This document shows positions 26,328 through 35,700 of a stretch of 64,000 bases of DNA, piece after piece. Source of the DNA: Leptolyngbya sp. Cla-17 (GTDB lineage Bacteria; Cyanobacteriota; Cyanobacteriia; Leptolyngbyales; Leptolyngbyaceae); the NCBI RefSeq assembly GCF_016807185.1, contig NZ_JAEVYN010000006.1, positions 1-64,000 of the forward strand, in the 5' to 3' direction. Each line of letters opens with the position of its first letter. The first letter of the stretch is position 1. Under the pieces are notes generated by a model. It was not told where the DNA came from. It saw only the letters and a list, made by a program, of their open reading frames with translations, and did not search any database. The position numbers and the translations under genes were made by a program.

Positions 26328-27817
26328 GTGACGAATTAATGGAATTGCCAGAAGGTTGGGAGTGGATAACGTTTGAAGAATTAGTTGTTAACCACGACGG
26401 GAAAAGGGTACCTGTAAGTAGCACTGACAGACAAGAACGACAAGGGAAATTCCCATATTACGGTGCTTCTGGAATTATTGATTATGTTAACGATTATCTA
26501 TTTGATGGCGATTTCCTACTAATTGCTGAAGATGGAGCTAATTTAATCAGCCGATCTACCCCTATTGCCTTTGAGGCAACTGGAAAGTTTTGGGTAAATA
26601 ATCATGCTCATGTTGTGGAACCGTTGAAAGAGATAATCCTCACCTCATATCTACGGGATTATTTCAATTGCACGGACTTAAAATTCTATATTTCTGGATC
26701 AGCACAACCGAAACTTAACCAAAAAAATCTTAATCGCATCCCAATTCCCCTGCCGCCACTCAATGAGCAAAAGCGGATTGTTGCAGCGATCGAGGCATTG
26801 AGAGAGCGGAGCCAGAAAGCGCGATCGGCTCTTGTAGCCATCCCTGAGTTGTGCGACAAGTTCCGGCAATCTGTCCTCGCCGCTGCCTTCCGGGGCGACC
26901 TCACTGCCGACTGGCGCAAACAAAACCCAGACGTTGAACCTGCTTCTGTGTTGTTGGAGAGGATTAAAGATGACCGCTACAAAAATTGGGAATTAGAGCA
27001 ACTTGCCAAGGCGAGTCACAGAAGCACAAAGTTAGACAGTGGAAAAATGAGGATGAAGTATGAACTTCCAACTTCTCCTCAAGAGGATCGGCTTTTTAGG
27101 GAATTAGAAGAATGTATTCCTGATAGCTGGGCAATTACAAGCTTAGACAGTGTAGCAAGATTGATTACTGGTAAAACTCCTTCTACATCCGAAGCTGATT
27201 ACTGGGATGGAGAAATACCGTTTGTAACACCAACCGAAATTGACCCATCAGGCTTTATCTTGCCATCGCGTAGATTAGTAACCCAACTAGGCGCGAAACA
27301 AGCCAAAACCATTCCAAGTAACAGTACGCTAATCGTATGTATTGGTACTGTTGGGAAAGTTGGTATCCTAAGCAATCCCTCAGTGGTTAACCAACAAATC
27401 AATGCATTAGTTTCTTTAAAGTCTGTGTCATACAAATTCATCTACTACTGGGCACAAGCACTACAGCCTTGGGTAGTAGCAAATGCCGCTGCGACTGTGA
27501 ATGCAGCTATTCTTAACAAGTCCCGATTGGGTATGGCACCAATACCAATCCCTCCTTACCTAGAGCAGTTACACATAGTTTCAATGATTGAGGCCATGTT
27601 ATCTGAAATATCTAGCCTAACTTCAAATACAACTAACGCGTATGAATGGCTTAACAGCTTAGATCGCTCCATTCTCACCAAAGCTTTTCGGGGTGAACTC
27701 GTCGAGCAAGACCCCAACGATGAGCCTGCCTCTGTGTTGCTAGATCGCATCCGTGCCGAGCGAGAGCAGCAGGCGCAGGGGAAGGCAAAGAAGCCTGGAG
27801 AAAAAAGCGGACAGTAG
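26324..27817 (+). CDS. hsdS: Type I restriction-modification specificity subunit
   Basis: The 497-residue product has two target-recognition domains, one near the N-terminus (ELPEGWEWITFEELV) and one at about 265-415 (PDSWAITSLDSVARLITG). Each is followed by a conserved helical spacer (PLPPLNEQKRIVAAIEALRE; PIPPYLEQLHIVSMIEAML) and an FRG(D/E)L motif. GTG 26324 is chosen because GGGAG lies eight bases upstream and the reading overlaps vapC by four bases; ATG 26339 is an alternative. The recognition domains are more AT-rich than the flanking genes, as often seen for exchanged specificity modules. Confidence 0.93.
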   Translation: MSDELMELPEGWEWITFEELVVNHDGKRVPVSSTDRQERQGKFPYYGASGIIDYVNDYLFDGDFLLIAEDGANLISRSTPIAFEATGKFWVNNHAHVVEPLKEIILTSYLRDYFNCTDLKFYISGSAQPKLNQKNLNRIPIPLPPLNEQKRIVAAIEALRERSQKARSALVAIPELCDKFRQSVLAAAFRGDLTADWRKQNPDVEPASVLLERIKDDRYKNWELEQLAKASHRSTKLDSGKMRMKYELPTSPQEDRLFRELEECIPDSWAITSLDSVARLITGKTPSTSEADYWDGEIPFVTPTEIDPSGFILPSRRLVTQLGAKQAKTIPSNSTLIVCIGTVGKVGILSNPSVVNQQINALVSLKSVSYKFIYYWAQALQPWVVANAAATVNAAILNKSRLGMAPIPIPPYLEQLHIVSMIEAMLSEISSLTSNTTNAYEWLNSLDRSILTKAFRGELVEQDPNDEPASVLLDRIRAEREQQAQGKAKKPGEKSGQ

Positions 27818-27883
27818 CACACACAAGCGCGATGTCCTTTAGGCTCTTTGTAAGCAGGTCAAAAGGAAAGCTCCATCAGCCTA

Positions 27884-28825
27884 TCAAATCTCAGTCGTTA
27901 ATTGATCTAATTCGGTCAATAGTTTAGTAATGCGATCTCGTTTCTTGCGATCGCCCCAAGTCTCACTCTTCCGCAATCGCTTGCTAATCTCACCCAATCG
28001 CTCAACCAGCACTTTCTCAGGGGTCGGCTCTGCTTCGGGTGCGAGTTCTTTAATCACTACCTTAATCTCATTCAGCGATAGGTTCTTAGCAATTGCCTGC
28101 TTGAGCAACTTAGACCGCTGCCCTTTATCTTTTACGCGGGCGATCGCCTGTGCTTTGGTATATGCCAGCTTCCCCTGGCGGAGAGCATTCAACACATCTT
28201 CCGGCAAATTTAGTAGCGGCAAGCGGCTAGAACGAAAGCTGTCAATGCTAAACCGACCCACTCCTGCCATCACATTTTGAACGGTTTCCAATTGGGACAA
28301 AACGTTTTGTCCCAATTCCTGACCTCGATGTTTTGCCCGATGCGCCTGATAAAACAACGAGGTCACATCTTCTCTCGTTGTCTCCAAGGAGATTGCCAGC
28401 AAATCAAGCACTGCATCCGTTTCTTCCACCGGGTTTAGGTCTTCCCGCTGTAAGTTCTCGATCAACGCAACCTGGATCGCCTGTCGATCGTCCAACTCGC
28501 GCACCACGATCGGAACTACTTTTAGCCCCACCTCGCGAGCTGCCCGCAACCGACGCTCTCCTGCAACCAATTCATACTCCCCATCCTTGAGAGGACGAAC
28601 GAGAAGTGGCTCTAGAATGCCATGCTCCTTAACCGATGCAATCAGTTGAGCCAGCTTATCCGCATCGAAAAAGCGACGAGGCTGCTTTGTAGGCAGATGG
28701 ATTTGAGCAAGTGAAGCAGATTGAGACGACTGCTCAACGTGTTCAGCCTCAGCGGGTGCCTCCCGGTTGAGAATTGCGGCGACATTGCGAAGTTGTGGTT
28801 TGAGTGCAGTTTTACGGGGTGGCAC
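27884..28825 (-). CDS. parB: ParB-family partition protein
   Basis: The 313-residue product contains the ParB/Sulfiredoxin-like domain: QPRRFFDADKLAQLIASVKE, LVAGERRLRAAREVG and ALIENLQREDLNPVEE (CTPase/clamp region). The HTH follows, then a C-terminal charged region. It binds a centromere (parS) and works with ParA in DNA segregation. The GTG start overlaps the ParA stop by one base. A 28-bp perfect palindrome within this gene (28290-28317) is a possible parS. It is transcribed towards the hsdS end. Confidence 0.9.
   Translation of the reverse strand: MPPRKTALKPQLRNVAAILNREAPAEAEHVEQSSQSASLAQIHLPTKQPRRFFDADKLAQLIASVKEHGILEPLLVRPLKDGEYELVAGERRLRAAREVGLKVVPIVVRELDDRQAIQVALIENLQREDLNPVEETDAVLDLLAISLETTREDVTSLFYQAHRAKHRGQELGQNVLSQLETVQNVMAGVGRFSIDSFRSSRLPLLNLPEDVLNALRQGKLAYTKAQAIARVKDKGQRSKLLKQAIAKNLSLNEIKVVIKELAPEAEPTPEKVLVERLGEISKRLRKSETWGDRKKRDRITKLLTELDQLTTEI
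28290..28317. promoter_or_regulatory. 28-bp perfect palindrome, candidate parS site
   Basis: AATTGGGACAAAAC is followed directly by its exact reverse complement. It lies in the coding sequence of parB (encoding roughly ELGQNVLSQLE). The length and perfection are not needed for coding, and the position in the partition locus suggests a ParB-binding centromere. A partial match, ATTGGGACAAA, occurs at 30800-30810. The sequence differs from the chromosomal consensus TGTTTCACGTGAAACA, as is usual for plasmid-type systems. Confidence 0.55.
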
Positions 28826-29577
28826 TATAAGGACTCCAGGCTTTGAGTAACAGCAGTCAGGACTGCAAGGGCAGGATGTTTGGGGTCATATAGCCCCAAG
28901 GGTAGGTGTTGCATAGAGGCATCGGCAAAGGCAACAGCCCGTGGAATGGGCAGGAAAACAGGTGCAACACCGCTAAATTGCTCCGTCACAGCCTGTAAGA
29001 TTTCCTTTCCTTGAGCCGTGCGATCGTGCAGATTAGGAATGACCCCAGCAAACTTCAGGTCTGATGCAACCCCTTCCTGTTGAAGCTCATTGATTGTCCC
29101 CAACAGCAGATCCAGACCCACAAAGCTTTTATACTGCGTCTGCATTGGGATCAGGATATGTGTCGATGCCACCAGTGAGAGAATGCTTAGCACCCCCAGT
29201 GTCGGTGGGCAGTCGATCAACACAAAATCATAGTTCTGCTCAACTGGAGCGAGCGCCTTCTTGAGACGGGTCTCTTTCGCGATCGCGGTCGCCAACCTGA
29301 CATCGGCTGCACTCAACGTCAAGTTGCTAGGCACCAAGTCCATCTGATGAATGTCATGCAGAATGGGGAGAGGTGCCCGGTCTAAAATACTTTGAGCGAT
29401 CGTGTCCTCCAGCTCATGCGGCTGTAATCCCATGAATACTGTAAGGGAGGATTGCGGGTCCATATCTACTAATAGAACTCGATGTCCTCGCAAAGCCAGA
29501 GAGTACCCTAAGTTCATAGCAAGGGTTGTCTTGCCAGTTCCTCCAGCTTGGTTAAATAGTGAAATGACGTTGGTCAC
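28825..29577 (-). CDS. parA: ParA-family partition ATPase
   Basis: The 250-residue product has the deviant Walker A FNQAGGTGKTT (Lys16), a Walker A' LLVDMDPQSS and a Walker B FVLIDCPPTLG. Such ATPases move DNA by cycling on the nucleoid with ParB. The usual signature lysine at the start of the motif (KGG) is alanine here (AGG at residues 11-13). There is no N-terminal HTH, so autoregulation would depend on ParB, as in type Ib systems. It is the first gene of the parAB operon. Confidence 0.92.
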   Translation of the reverse strand: MTNVISLFNQAGGTGKTTLAMNLGYSLALRGHRVLLVDMDPQSSLTVFMGLQPHELEDTIAQSILDRAPLPILHDIHQMDLVPSNLTLSAADVRLATAIAKETRLKKALAPVEQNYDFVLIDCPPTLGVLSILSLVASTHILIPMQTQYKSFVGLDLLLGTINELQQEGVASDLKFAGVIPNLHDRTAQGKEILQAVTEQFSGVAPVFLPIPRAVAFADASMQHLPLGLYDPKHPALAVLTAVTQSLESL

Positions 29578-29648
29578 GGGCTGAGTCTATCGCTTACAGG
29601 GCTAGTGTACAGCGAGTTTACATAAACAAAACAGGGTAATTTGAAAAG

Positions 29649-30272
29649 CTAATCCTGTCCGTTCTCCAACTCAAAAATCGCTGCCTCTAACTCCATCTCT
29701 AACTGCTCAACGGTTGGTAGGCATTCTTGTAACGTAGATGGCAGCCCATCCCGTAACTTATAGGTGGAAACGCCAATCGGGTTATGCACAGTGTCCAGAG
29801 CAAATTCAACGACTGTCTTTTTCTTCGAGCGGCAAAGAATAATCCCGAGCGTGGGATTTTCGACATCGGTACGCAGAAGGTTGTTGACCGCTGAAATATA
29901 GAAATTCATTTTGCCGGAATACTCTGGCTTGAACTCGGTTACCTTCAAATCAATCACAATGTAGCAGTGCAACTTCAGATGATAGAAGAGCAGATCGATG
30001 AAGTACTCGTCGCCTTCGACCTCCAGGCGGTACTGGCTACCAACAAACGCAAAACCAATGCCCAGCTCTAACAGAAATTCGCGAATACGCTCCACCAAAG
30101 CCTTCTCTAAATCTCGTTCCTTAGCATTCTCAGTAATAGTGAGGAAATCAAAGTTGTATGGGTCCTTGATGATTTGATGAGCGAGGTCAGAGTCCAGACC
30201 TGGTAGAGTGCGCTCAAAATTGGTGATTGCCCCGCCTTGACGAGTGTAAAGGTTAGTTTCAATCTGCATCAC
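29649..30272 (-). CDS. YhcG-type PD-(D/E)XK nuclease, C-terminal catalytic part
   Basis: This is the nuclease half of a DUF1016 protein: LYTRQGGAITNFERTLP, FAFVGSQYRLEVEGDEYFID, LLFYHLKLHCYIVIDLKVTE (Asp...Asp-x-Lys active site) and NPTLGIILCRSKKK. In relatives both halves are one protein of about 350 residues. Here the N-terminal half ends with a stop at 30269-30271, and this half begins at GTG 30272 in another frame. The join ...GWSRDI|VMQIETNLY matches the family if one base is dropped. Either a single-base frameshift or a coupled split gene would explain it. Confidence 0.8.
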   Translation of the reverse strand: MMQIETNLYTRQGGAITNFERTLPGLDSDLAHQIIKDPYNFDFLTITENAKERDLEKALVERIREFLLELGIGFAFVGSQYRLEVEGDEYFIDLLFYHLKLHCYIVIDLKVTEFKPEYSGKMNFYISAVNNLLRTDVENPTLGIILCRSKKKTVVEFALDTVHNPIGVSTYKLRDGLPSTLQECLPTVEQLEMELEAAIFELENGQD

Positions 30273-30730
30273 CGGATGTCCCGGCTCCAGCCGTTCTCAA
30301 ACGATTTTTGAGCATACCAAAGCCGCTGCTCAGGCGTCTTCAACTTATCTAGAAGCACCTGATTGTGCCGCCAGGGGATTTGTGCAGCGTAGCGCTGCAC
30401 AAATTGCTCATCAGGATACGCTTCGGCAAACGCCCGCATATATTTGAGGTTGCGCGGTGAAAAGCCGCTCATGTCGGGAAATTCTCGTTTCAGGTCTTGC
30501 GCCAGTCGTTCAATGACCTTCGATCCCCAACCTTCCTGCTGCTGGCGGCTTAGTATTTCTCGCCCCATCTGCCAGTAAAGTACAATTAACTCGTTGTTGA
30601 CGGCCAGTGCTGCTCTGATTTGCGCTTGCCGAATCCGTTCTTTCAGCGATCGCAAAAAGGTTGTGTAGTTTTCGTCAGTAGGGAATAAGGAAGCAGATTT
30701 TGACACAAGCAAGTCAGCTCTGAGGAACAA
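30269..30730 (-). CDS. YhcG-type nuclease, N-terminal DUF1016 part
   Basis: The frame encodes the DUF1016 N-terminal domain: AQIRAALAVNNELIVLYWQM, GREILSRQQQEGWG, FSPRNLKYMRAFAEAYP and PWRHNQVLLDKL. It ends prematurely at SRDIR, four bases into the C-terminal half. The longest start is TTG 30730, but GTG 30706 (VSKSASLFPTDENY) matches the family start better. The domain partners with the PDDEXK nuclease half at 29649-30272. The context is a defence-rich block (type I restriction, Uma2). Confidence 0.75.
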   Translation of the reverse strand: MFLRADLLVSKSASLFPTDENYTTFLRSLKERIRQAQIRAALAVNNELIVLYWQMGREILSRQQQEGWGSKVIERLAQDLKREFPDMSGFSPRNLKYMRAFAEAYPDEQFVQRYAAQIPWRHNQVLLDKLKTPEQRLWYAQKSFENGWSRDIR

Positions 30731-31233
30731 ATAGATAATAGCGACTTGTGGAACGGAATAAGGTTTGTATTTCTACTGTATAGTGCCAAATAAAATGACA
30801 TTGGGACAAATTGGTGTTATCAAGCAAATCTGATTGCTGCACCCTTTCAGCAAATGAGGGAGATGCAATTTACTCATTCTCTTTGTTTACTCGCAGCTAA
30901 TGGCGCGAAGAGACATGCGCCACAGCCGTAATGATATTAATTTGGCACTACAGCAAATAATAAAATCACTGTACAGTTTCTTTCGATGCGTTCATTTATT
31001 CACAGATGAAACGGCGTTCACAATGTTGCTGCTTTAAGGATTAAGTGCTTTGCTGTGAACCGGCGTTAACAGCGCTAACAAAATCAGAAAAACTTATCAG
31101 TCATCCTCAGAATGGGACTTTCAGCCGTTAGCCCCGGGCGCTGAATCATAAGTTTTTCGTAATTCCACAAGTCCTCTTGGTCCCATCCCTATAAAGTATA
31201 GGAAACTCATTTGCTAAATTAACGAATGAGCAA
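30731..31233. promoter_or_regulatory. Intergenic region with several inverted repeats before the recombinase
   Basis: No supported gene. TGGCGC (30901-30906) and GCGCCA (30917-30922) form a small hairpin. GAAAAACTTAT (31087-31097) and its exact complement (31148-31158) form an 11-bp inverted repeat with a 50-bp loop. CTCATTTGCT (31206-31215) and AGCAAATGAG (31229-31238) form a 10-bp inverted repeat spanning the recombinase start, and AGCAAATGAG recurs at 30849-30858. Some of these may be recombinase binding or control sites. Confidence 0.5.
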
Positions 31234-31785
31234 ATGAGGCAAGATTGTGAAATGAAGGTGAACCGGAACGGGCAGGCGGAAGTTTTGGCAGCGGATCAAC
31301 TTGATGAACTGTTCGCCACGTTGCCTCATCCCCACCGTCTGATTGCCGCCATTTGTTATTACACCAGTTGCCGGGTGAGCGAGGCGATCTCGCTCCAGGT
31401 TGACGACCTTAGCAATGGACGCATCATCTTTAGACGGGCCAATACCAAGCAGAAACGCACGAAGGAAATCAGTATTCCAAGCAAGCTACAAGCGGAGCTG
31501 GACTTAGTCAACCTGCCTCAAACGGGGTACTTGTTTCCGGGTAAGTATGGCGGACATATCGCCCGGCAATCGGTGGATCATGCCATCAGGAAAGCAACGG
31601 ACTATATCGGATTACAAGGGGTGAGCAGTCACAGTTTCAGGCGTACGGCCATTACGAAGATGTACCGGGCGGGTGTGGATCTGAAGACGATTCAGCAGCG
31701 TTCTGGACATGCCAGCATTGCCAATGTGGGGATTTATATTCAAGGGTTAGATGGGGCGGCGGATACGGCAGGGGAGTTACTTTGA
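31234..31785 (+). CDS. Small tyrosine recombinase (catalytic domain only)
   Basis: The 183-residue product has all catalytic residues of the phage-integrase family: Arg47 in SCRVSEA, a lysine in TKQKRTKEI, His133 and Arg136 in HSFRRT, His159 in GHASI, and Tyr168 in IYIQ. It lacks the N-terminal arm and core-binding SAM-like domain of typical integrases (300-400 residues). ATG 31252 is an alternative start, which would leave the inverted repeat at 31206-31238 entirely untranslated. It may resolve plasmid multimers or integrate an element. The nearest inverted repeats upstream are candidate sites. Confidence 0.85.
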   Translation: MRQDCEMKVNRNGQAEVLAADQLDELFATLPHPHRLIAAICYYTSCRVSEAISLQVDDLSNGRIIFRRANTKQKRTKEISIPSKLQAELDLVNLPQTGYLFPGKYGGHIARQSVDHAIRKATDYIGLQGVSSHSFRRTAITKMYRAGVDLKTIQQRSGHASIANVGIYIQGLDGAADTAGELL

Positions 31786-31975
31786 TCGCCAGCAAGGGCG
31801 ATAGGGGTCTATTCATCAACCGTTAAGAATCTGGCTTGAATAGGTCAATGCGATCCACCTGTATCAAACATGATTTACCTACCCCTATGGATATATAGGT
31901 TGATTGACAAGTTGTTTTACAGAGTTTGAGGGCTGAAACGCCCAGTTGAGATCGCCTGCTTAACGCGAACTGACG
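31786..31975. other. Short convergent gap carrying a 51-bp repeat
   Basis: The gap lies between the recombinase and the end of the second giant gene. Positions 31891-31941 match 49859-49909 in the same orientation at about 42 of 51 bases. The shared core is ATTGACAAGTTGTTTTACA, followed by GGCTGAAACGC. Confidence 0.6.
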
Positions 31976-32762
31976 TTAAACGATGTTCCAACCGCTTGAG
32001 AGAGGGACAGTTCCTACACTGAAAAAGTTATTCAGAGTGGTGCCATTCATTCCCCACACGCTAATGCTGCCATCTAAACTGTTGTGCCAAAGAATGTCGG
32101 TTTTGCCATCTTGGGTGAAGTCGCCTACCCCGGCAATTTTCCAACCCGAACTCGCAGGAACTTCAACCTCACTGAGAAAAGTAGATTTCTTGTAAGCCGT
32201 CCCATCCATTTCCCACACCACATTGAGCCCATTGATACTATTGCGCCAGAGTATGTCAGTTTTGCCGTCTTGGGTGAAGTCACCCGCTCCCACGACCTCC
32301 CACCCCGTACTCACAGGAACTTCAACCTCACTGAGAAAAGTAGATTTCTTGTAAGCCGTCCCATCCATCTCCCACACCACATTGAGCCCATTGATACTAT
32401 TGCGCCAGAGTATGTCAGTTTTGCCGTCTTGGGTGAAGTCACCCGCTCCCACGACCTCCCAACCCGAACTCGCAGGAACTTCAACCTCAGTGAGAAAAGT
32501 AGATTTCTTGTAAGCCGTCCCATCCATCTCCCACACCACATTGAGCCCATTGATACTATTGCGCCAGAGTATGTCGGTTTTGCCATCTTGGGTGAAATCG
32601 CCAGTGGCAACCGCATTCCAACCCGTACTCACAGGAACTTCAACGTCAGTGAGAAAAGTGGATTTCTTGTAAGCCGTCCCATCCATTTCCCACACCACAT
32701 TGAGCCCATTGATACTATTGCGCCAGAGTATGTCGGTTTTGCCGTCTTGGGTGAAGTCAGTC
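31976..32762 (-). repeat. Five 159-bp C-terminal repeats
   Basis: Each unit encodes 53 residues beginning DFTQDGKTDILW. The markers GTGAAGTC or GTGAAATC lie at 32751, 32592 and 32433, exactly 159 bp apart. The first four units are near-identical in DNA; the last is diverged. The sequence resembles the VCBS/FG-GAP family but is distinct from the DFNGDG propeller repeats upstream. Confidence 0.9.
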
Positions 32763-35700
32763 GTGTCGGTGCGGTCAACTTGGAGGGATGCGGTATCAAA
32801 CTGCACACTGAAAGCGGAAGGGGTGCCGCTGGTCGTGGTGTCTGCTGTTGCCCCGTTGGTGCCGCTGGTTTGATCCCAGGCTCGGTAGGTAATGGCATTG
32901 GCAAGGGTGCCGGTGTAGCCAGTATTGGGGCGGAAGTACAAGCGGCTGCTGGCATCGTTGGATAGCAGCCGGGCATTGGCATTGGAGACTTCACCGAGGG
33001 TAGTCCAGTCCGTACCGTTGTTGGTGCTGTAGAACCAGGTGCCGTTGCTGGTCTCTGCTTGCGTGATGGCGATGCCAGCCAATGCGCCGGCATCGGGGTC
33101 GATGATATTGTTTTGTCCACTGCCGCCTAGGAAGTCAACGAGTTGGGAGATGCTCGTGCCGACGGTGTCGATCGGTAGGGGAGCGTTGAAACGAATGCTG
33201 TTCAGGGTGACGACGGTATCGTTGAGGATGGGAGCATCATTCAGGTCGTTGACGATAATCGAAATCTGTTCGTCGTAACTCAGTCCACTAAGGTCGGTCG
33301 TGCGAACCAAAATGCTATAGCTGGGTTGGGTTTCAAAGTCAGGGGAGTTAATGATCTGTAGTTGGTCGCCTGTGATGGTGAAGGCGCTATTGTTAGTGCT
33401 ACCTATGCCAGGAATCAAACTATAGGTGAAGGTGCCGCCATCGGGGTCAGCGGTTTTGAAACTGCCAATGATGGTGTTAGCTGCGACGTTTTCGTTAACG
33501 GTGGTGACACTGAGGGTAAGGTCGGTCGGTGGATTCTCGTTGTCGGTGATGGCAGCGGTGACGGGGGCAATCGTAATCCCGTTGTAGTTGGCATCGGTGC
33601 TGGTGCTGGTGTGGGTGATGGTGCCAGAATGAATGCCTTCGGTCAACACGTCATCAACCGCTGTGACTGTCACAGCTTGAGCCACATTCCAGTTGGCAGC
33701 AGTGAAGGTGAGGGTCGTCGCGCTGGTCGTGGTTTGACTGCCAGGATTCAGGTTAATGGTGACATTGGCGGTGGGTTGGGAGGTGAGGACAACGGTGTAG
33801 GTGTCGGTGATGCCGCCTTCGGTAACCGCGGTAGTGCCGCCACTTTGGATGATGCTGACTCCGGCGGTGTCGTTGTCGGTAATGGTGGCGATGAAAGAGC
33901 CACCATTAATAATGTTGTAATTGGGGTCGGTGCTAGTGGCACTGTGGCTGATGGTGTCGGTGTGATTGCCTTCGGCAACATTGTCATTGACGGCGGTCAC
34001 GGTGACGGTTTGAGCCACATTCCAGTTGGCGGCAGTGAAGGTGAGGGTCGTCGCGCTGGTCGTGGTTTGACTGCCAGGATTCAGGTTAATGGTGACATTG
34101 GCGGTGGGTTGGGAGGTGAGGACAACGGTGTAGCTGTCGGTTGCACCCCCTTCGGTAACCGTGGTAGTGCCGCCACTTTGAGTGATGGTCACGCCAGCAT
34201 TGTCGTTGTCAGTGATGGCAGCACTGACGTCACCAATGGTGATGCCGTTGTATTTGGTGTCGGTGCTGCTAGCGGTGTGAGTAATGCTGCCATTGTGAGG
34301 ACCTTCTGCTACCGCATCATTCACTGCTGTTACCGTCACGGTTTGAGCCACATTCCAGTTGGCAGTGGTAAAGGTGAGGGTGGTCAGGTCTGTGCTGGTT
34401 TGGCTACCGTTGCCAAGGGTAATAGTGACATTGGCGGTGGGTTGGGAGGTGAGGACAACGGTATAGGTATCGGTTGCGCCGCCTTCGGTGACGGTGGTAG
34501 TGCCGCCACTTTGAGTGATGGTCACGCCAGCATTGTCGTTATCGGTGAGGGTGACGGGGACAGGAGCAATGGTGAGGATGGGAGTGTTGTAGTTCGGGTC
34601 GGTGCTACTGGCGGTGTGGGTGATGGTGTCGGTGTGATTGCCTTCCGCTATCAAATCGTTCACGGCGGTCACGGTGACGGTTTGAGCCACATTCCAGTTG
34701 GCGGCGGTGAAGGTGAGGGTCGTCGCGCTGGTCGTGGTTTGACTGCCAGGATTGAGGGTGACGACCACATCAGCGGTGGGTTGGGAGGTCAAGACGACGG
34801 TATAGCTGTCAGTGACGCCGCCTTCGGTAACCGCGGTAGTGCCACCACTTTGGATGATGCTGACTCCGGCGGTGTCGTTGTCGGTGATGTTGATCGCTTG
34901 AGTGGTAGTACTACCGAGGACAATGCCAGCAGAGGGAGTGCTGATAGTCAACGTAGCGGTTTCTGTTCCTTCCGCTATGGCATCATTTACAACGGTGAAG
35001 GTGACAGAACCCGTGGTTTGTCCGTTGAGAATGGTGATGGGACTGTTGAGGGTGTAGTCGCCTGCGGTGATACCGATGCCGGAAACGCCGAGGTTGAGGG
35101 TTTGGTCGCCAGAGACGGCACTGGAGGCGGTGGCGGTGACGGTAATGACAGTGGTGCCGGCTTCACTGCCAGCGGTGTTGCTGACGGAGAGGTTGACGGT
35201 GGGCGCATCGACAATGGTGAGGGTGGCAGTGGGGGCATTGTTCAGCAGCACTGAGGCCGTGCCAGAGTTAGAGTTTGCGGCGGCAATGTCCGCCTTGCCA
35301 TCGCCATTGAAGTCACCGATCGCCACAGAATAGGGAAATGACCCAACCGCGACAGTGGTCGTGCCTGTGAAGCCGCCTGTTCCATCGCCTAAGCGAATGG
35401 AGACATCGTTAGAGCCATGGTTTGCGGCGGCAAAGTCTAGCTTGCCATCGCCATTGAAGTCACCGATCGCCACGGAATAGGGATTTGTCCCGACGGTGAA
35501 GTCGGTGGCGGGGCCAAACCCGCCCGTGCCATTTCCCAGCAGCACCGAGACAGTACCAGAGCTCTTGTTTGCGGCGGCAAGGTCTAGCTTGCCATCGCCA
35601 TTGAAGTCACCGATCGCCACGGAAATGGGATTTGACCCGACGGTGAAGTCGGTGGCGGGGCCAAACCCGCCCGTGCCATTGTTCAGCAGCACGGAGACAC

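Noticed and set aside
31060..31160. Integron attC-like site near the tyrosine recombinase
   Set aside because: GTTAGC and GCTAAC motifs are present but the spacing and core sites do not fit, and the recombinase lacks the extra IntI helix.
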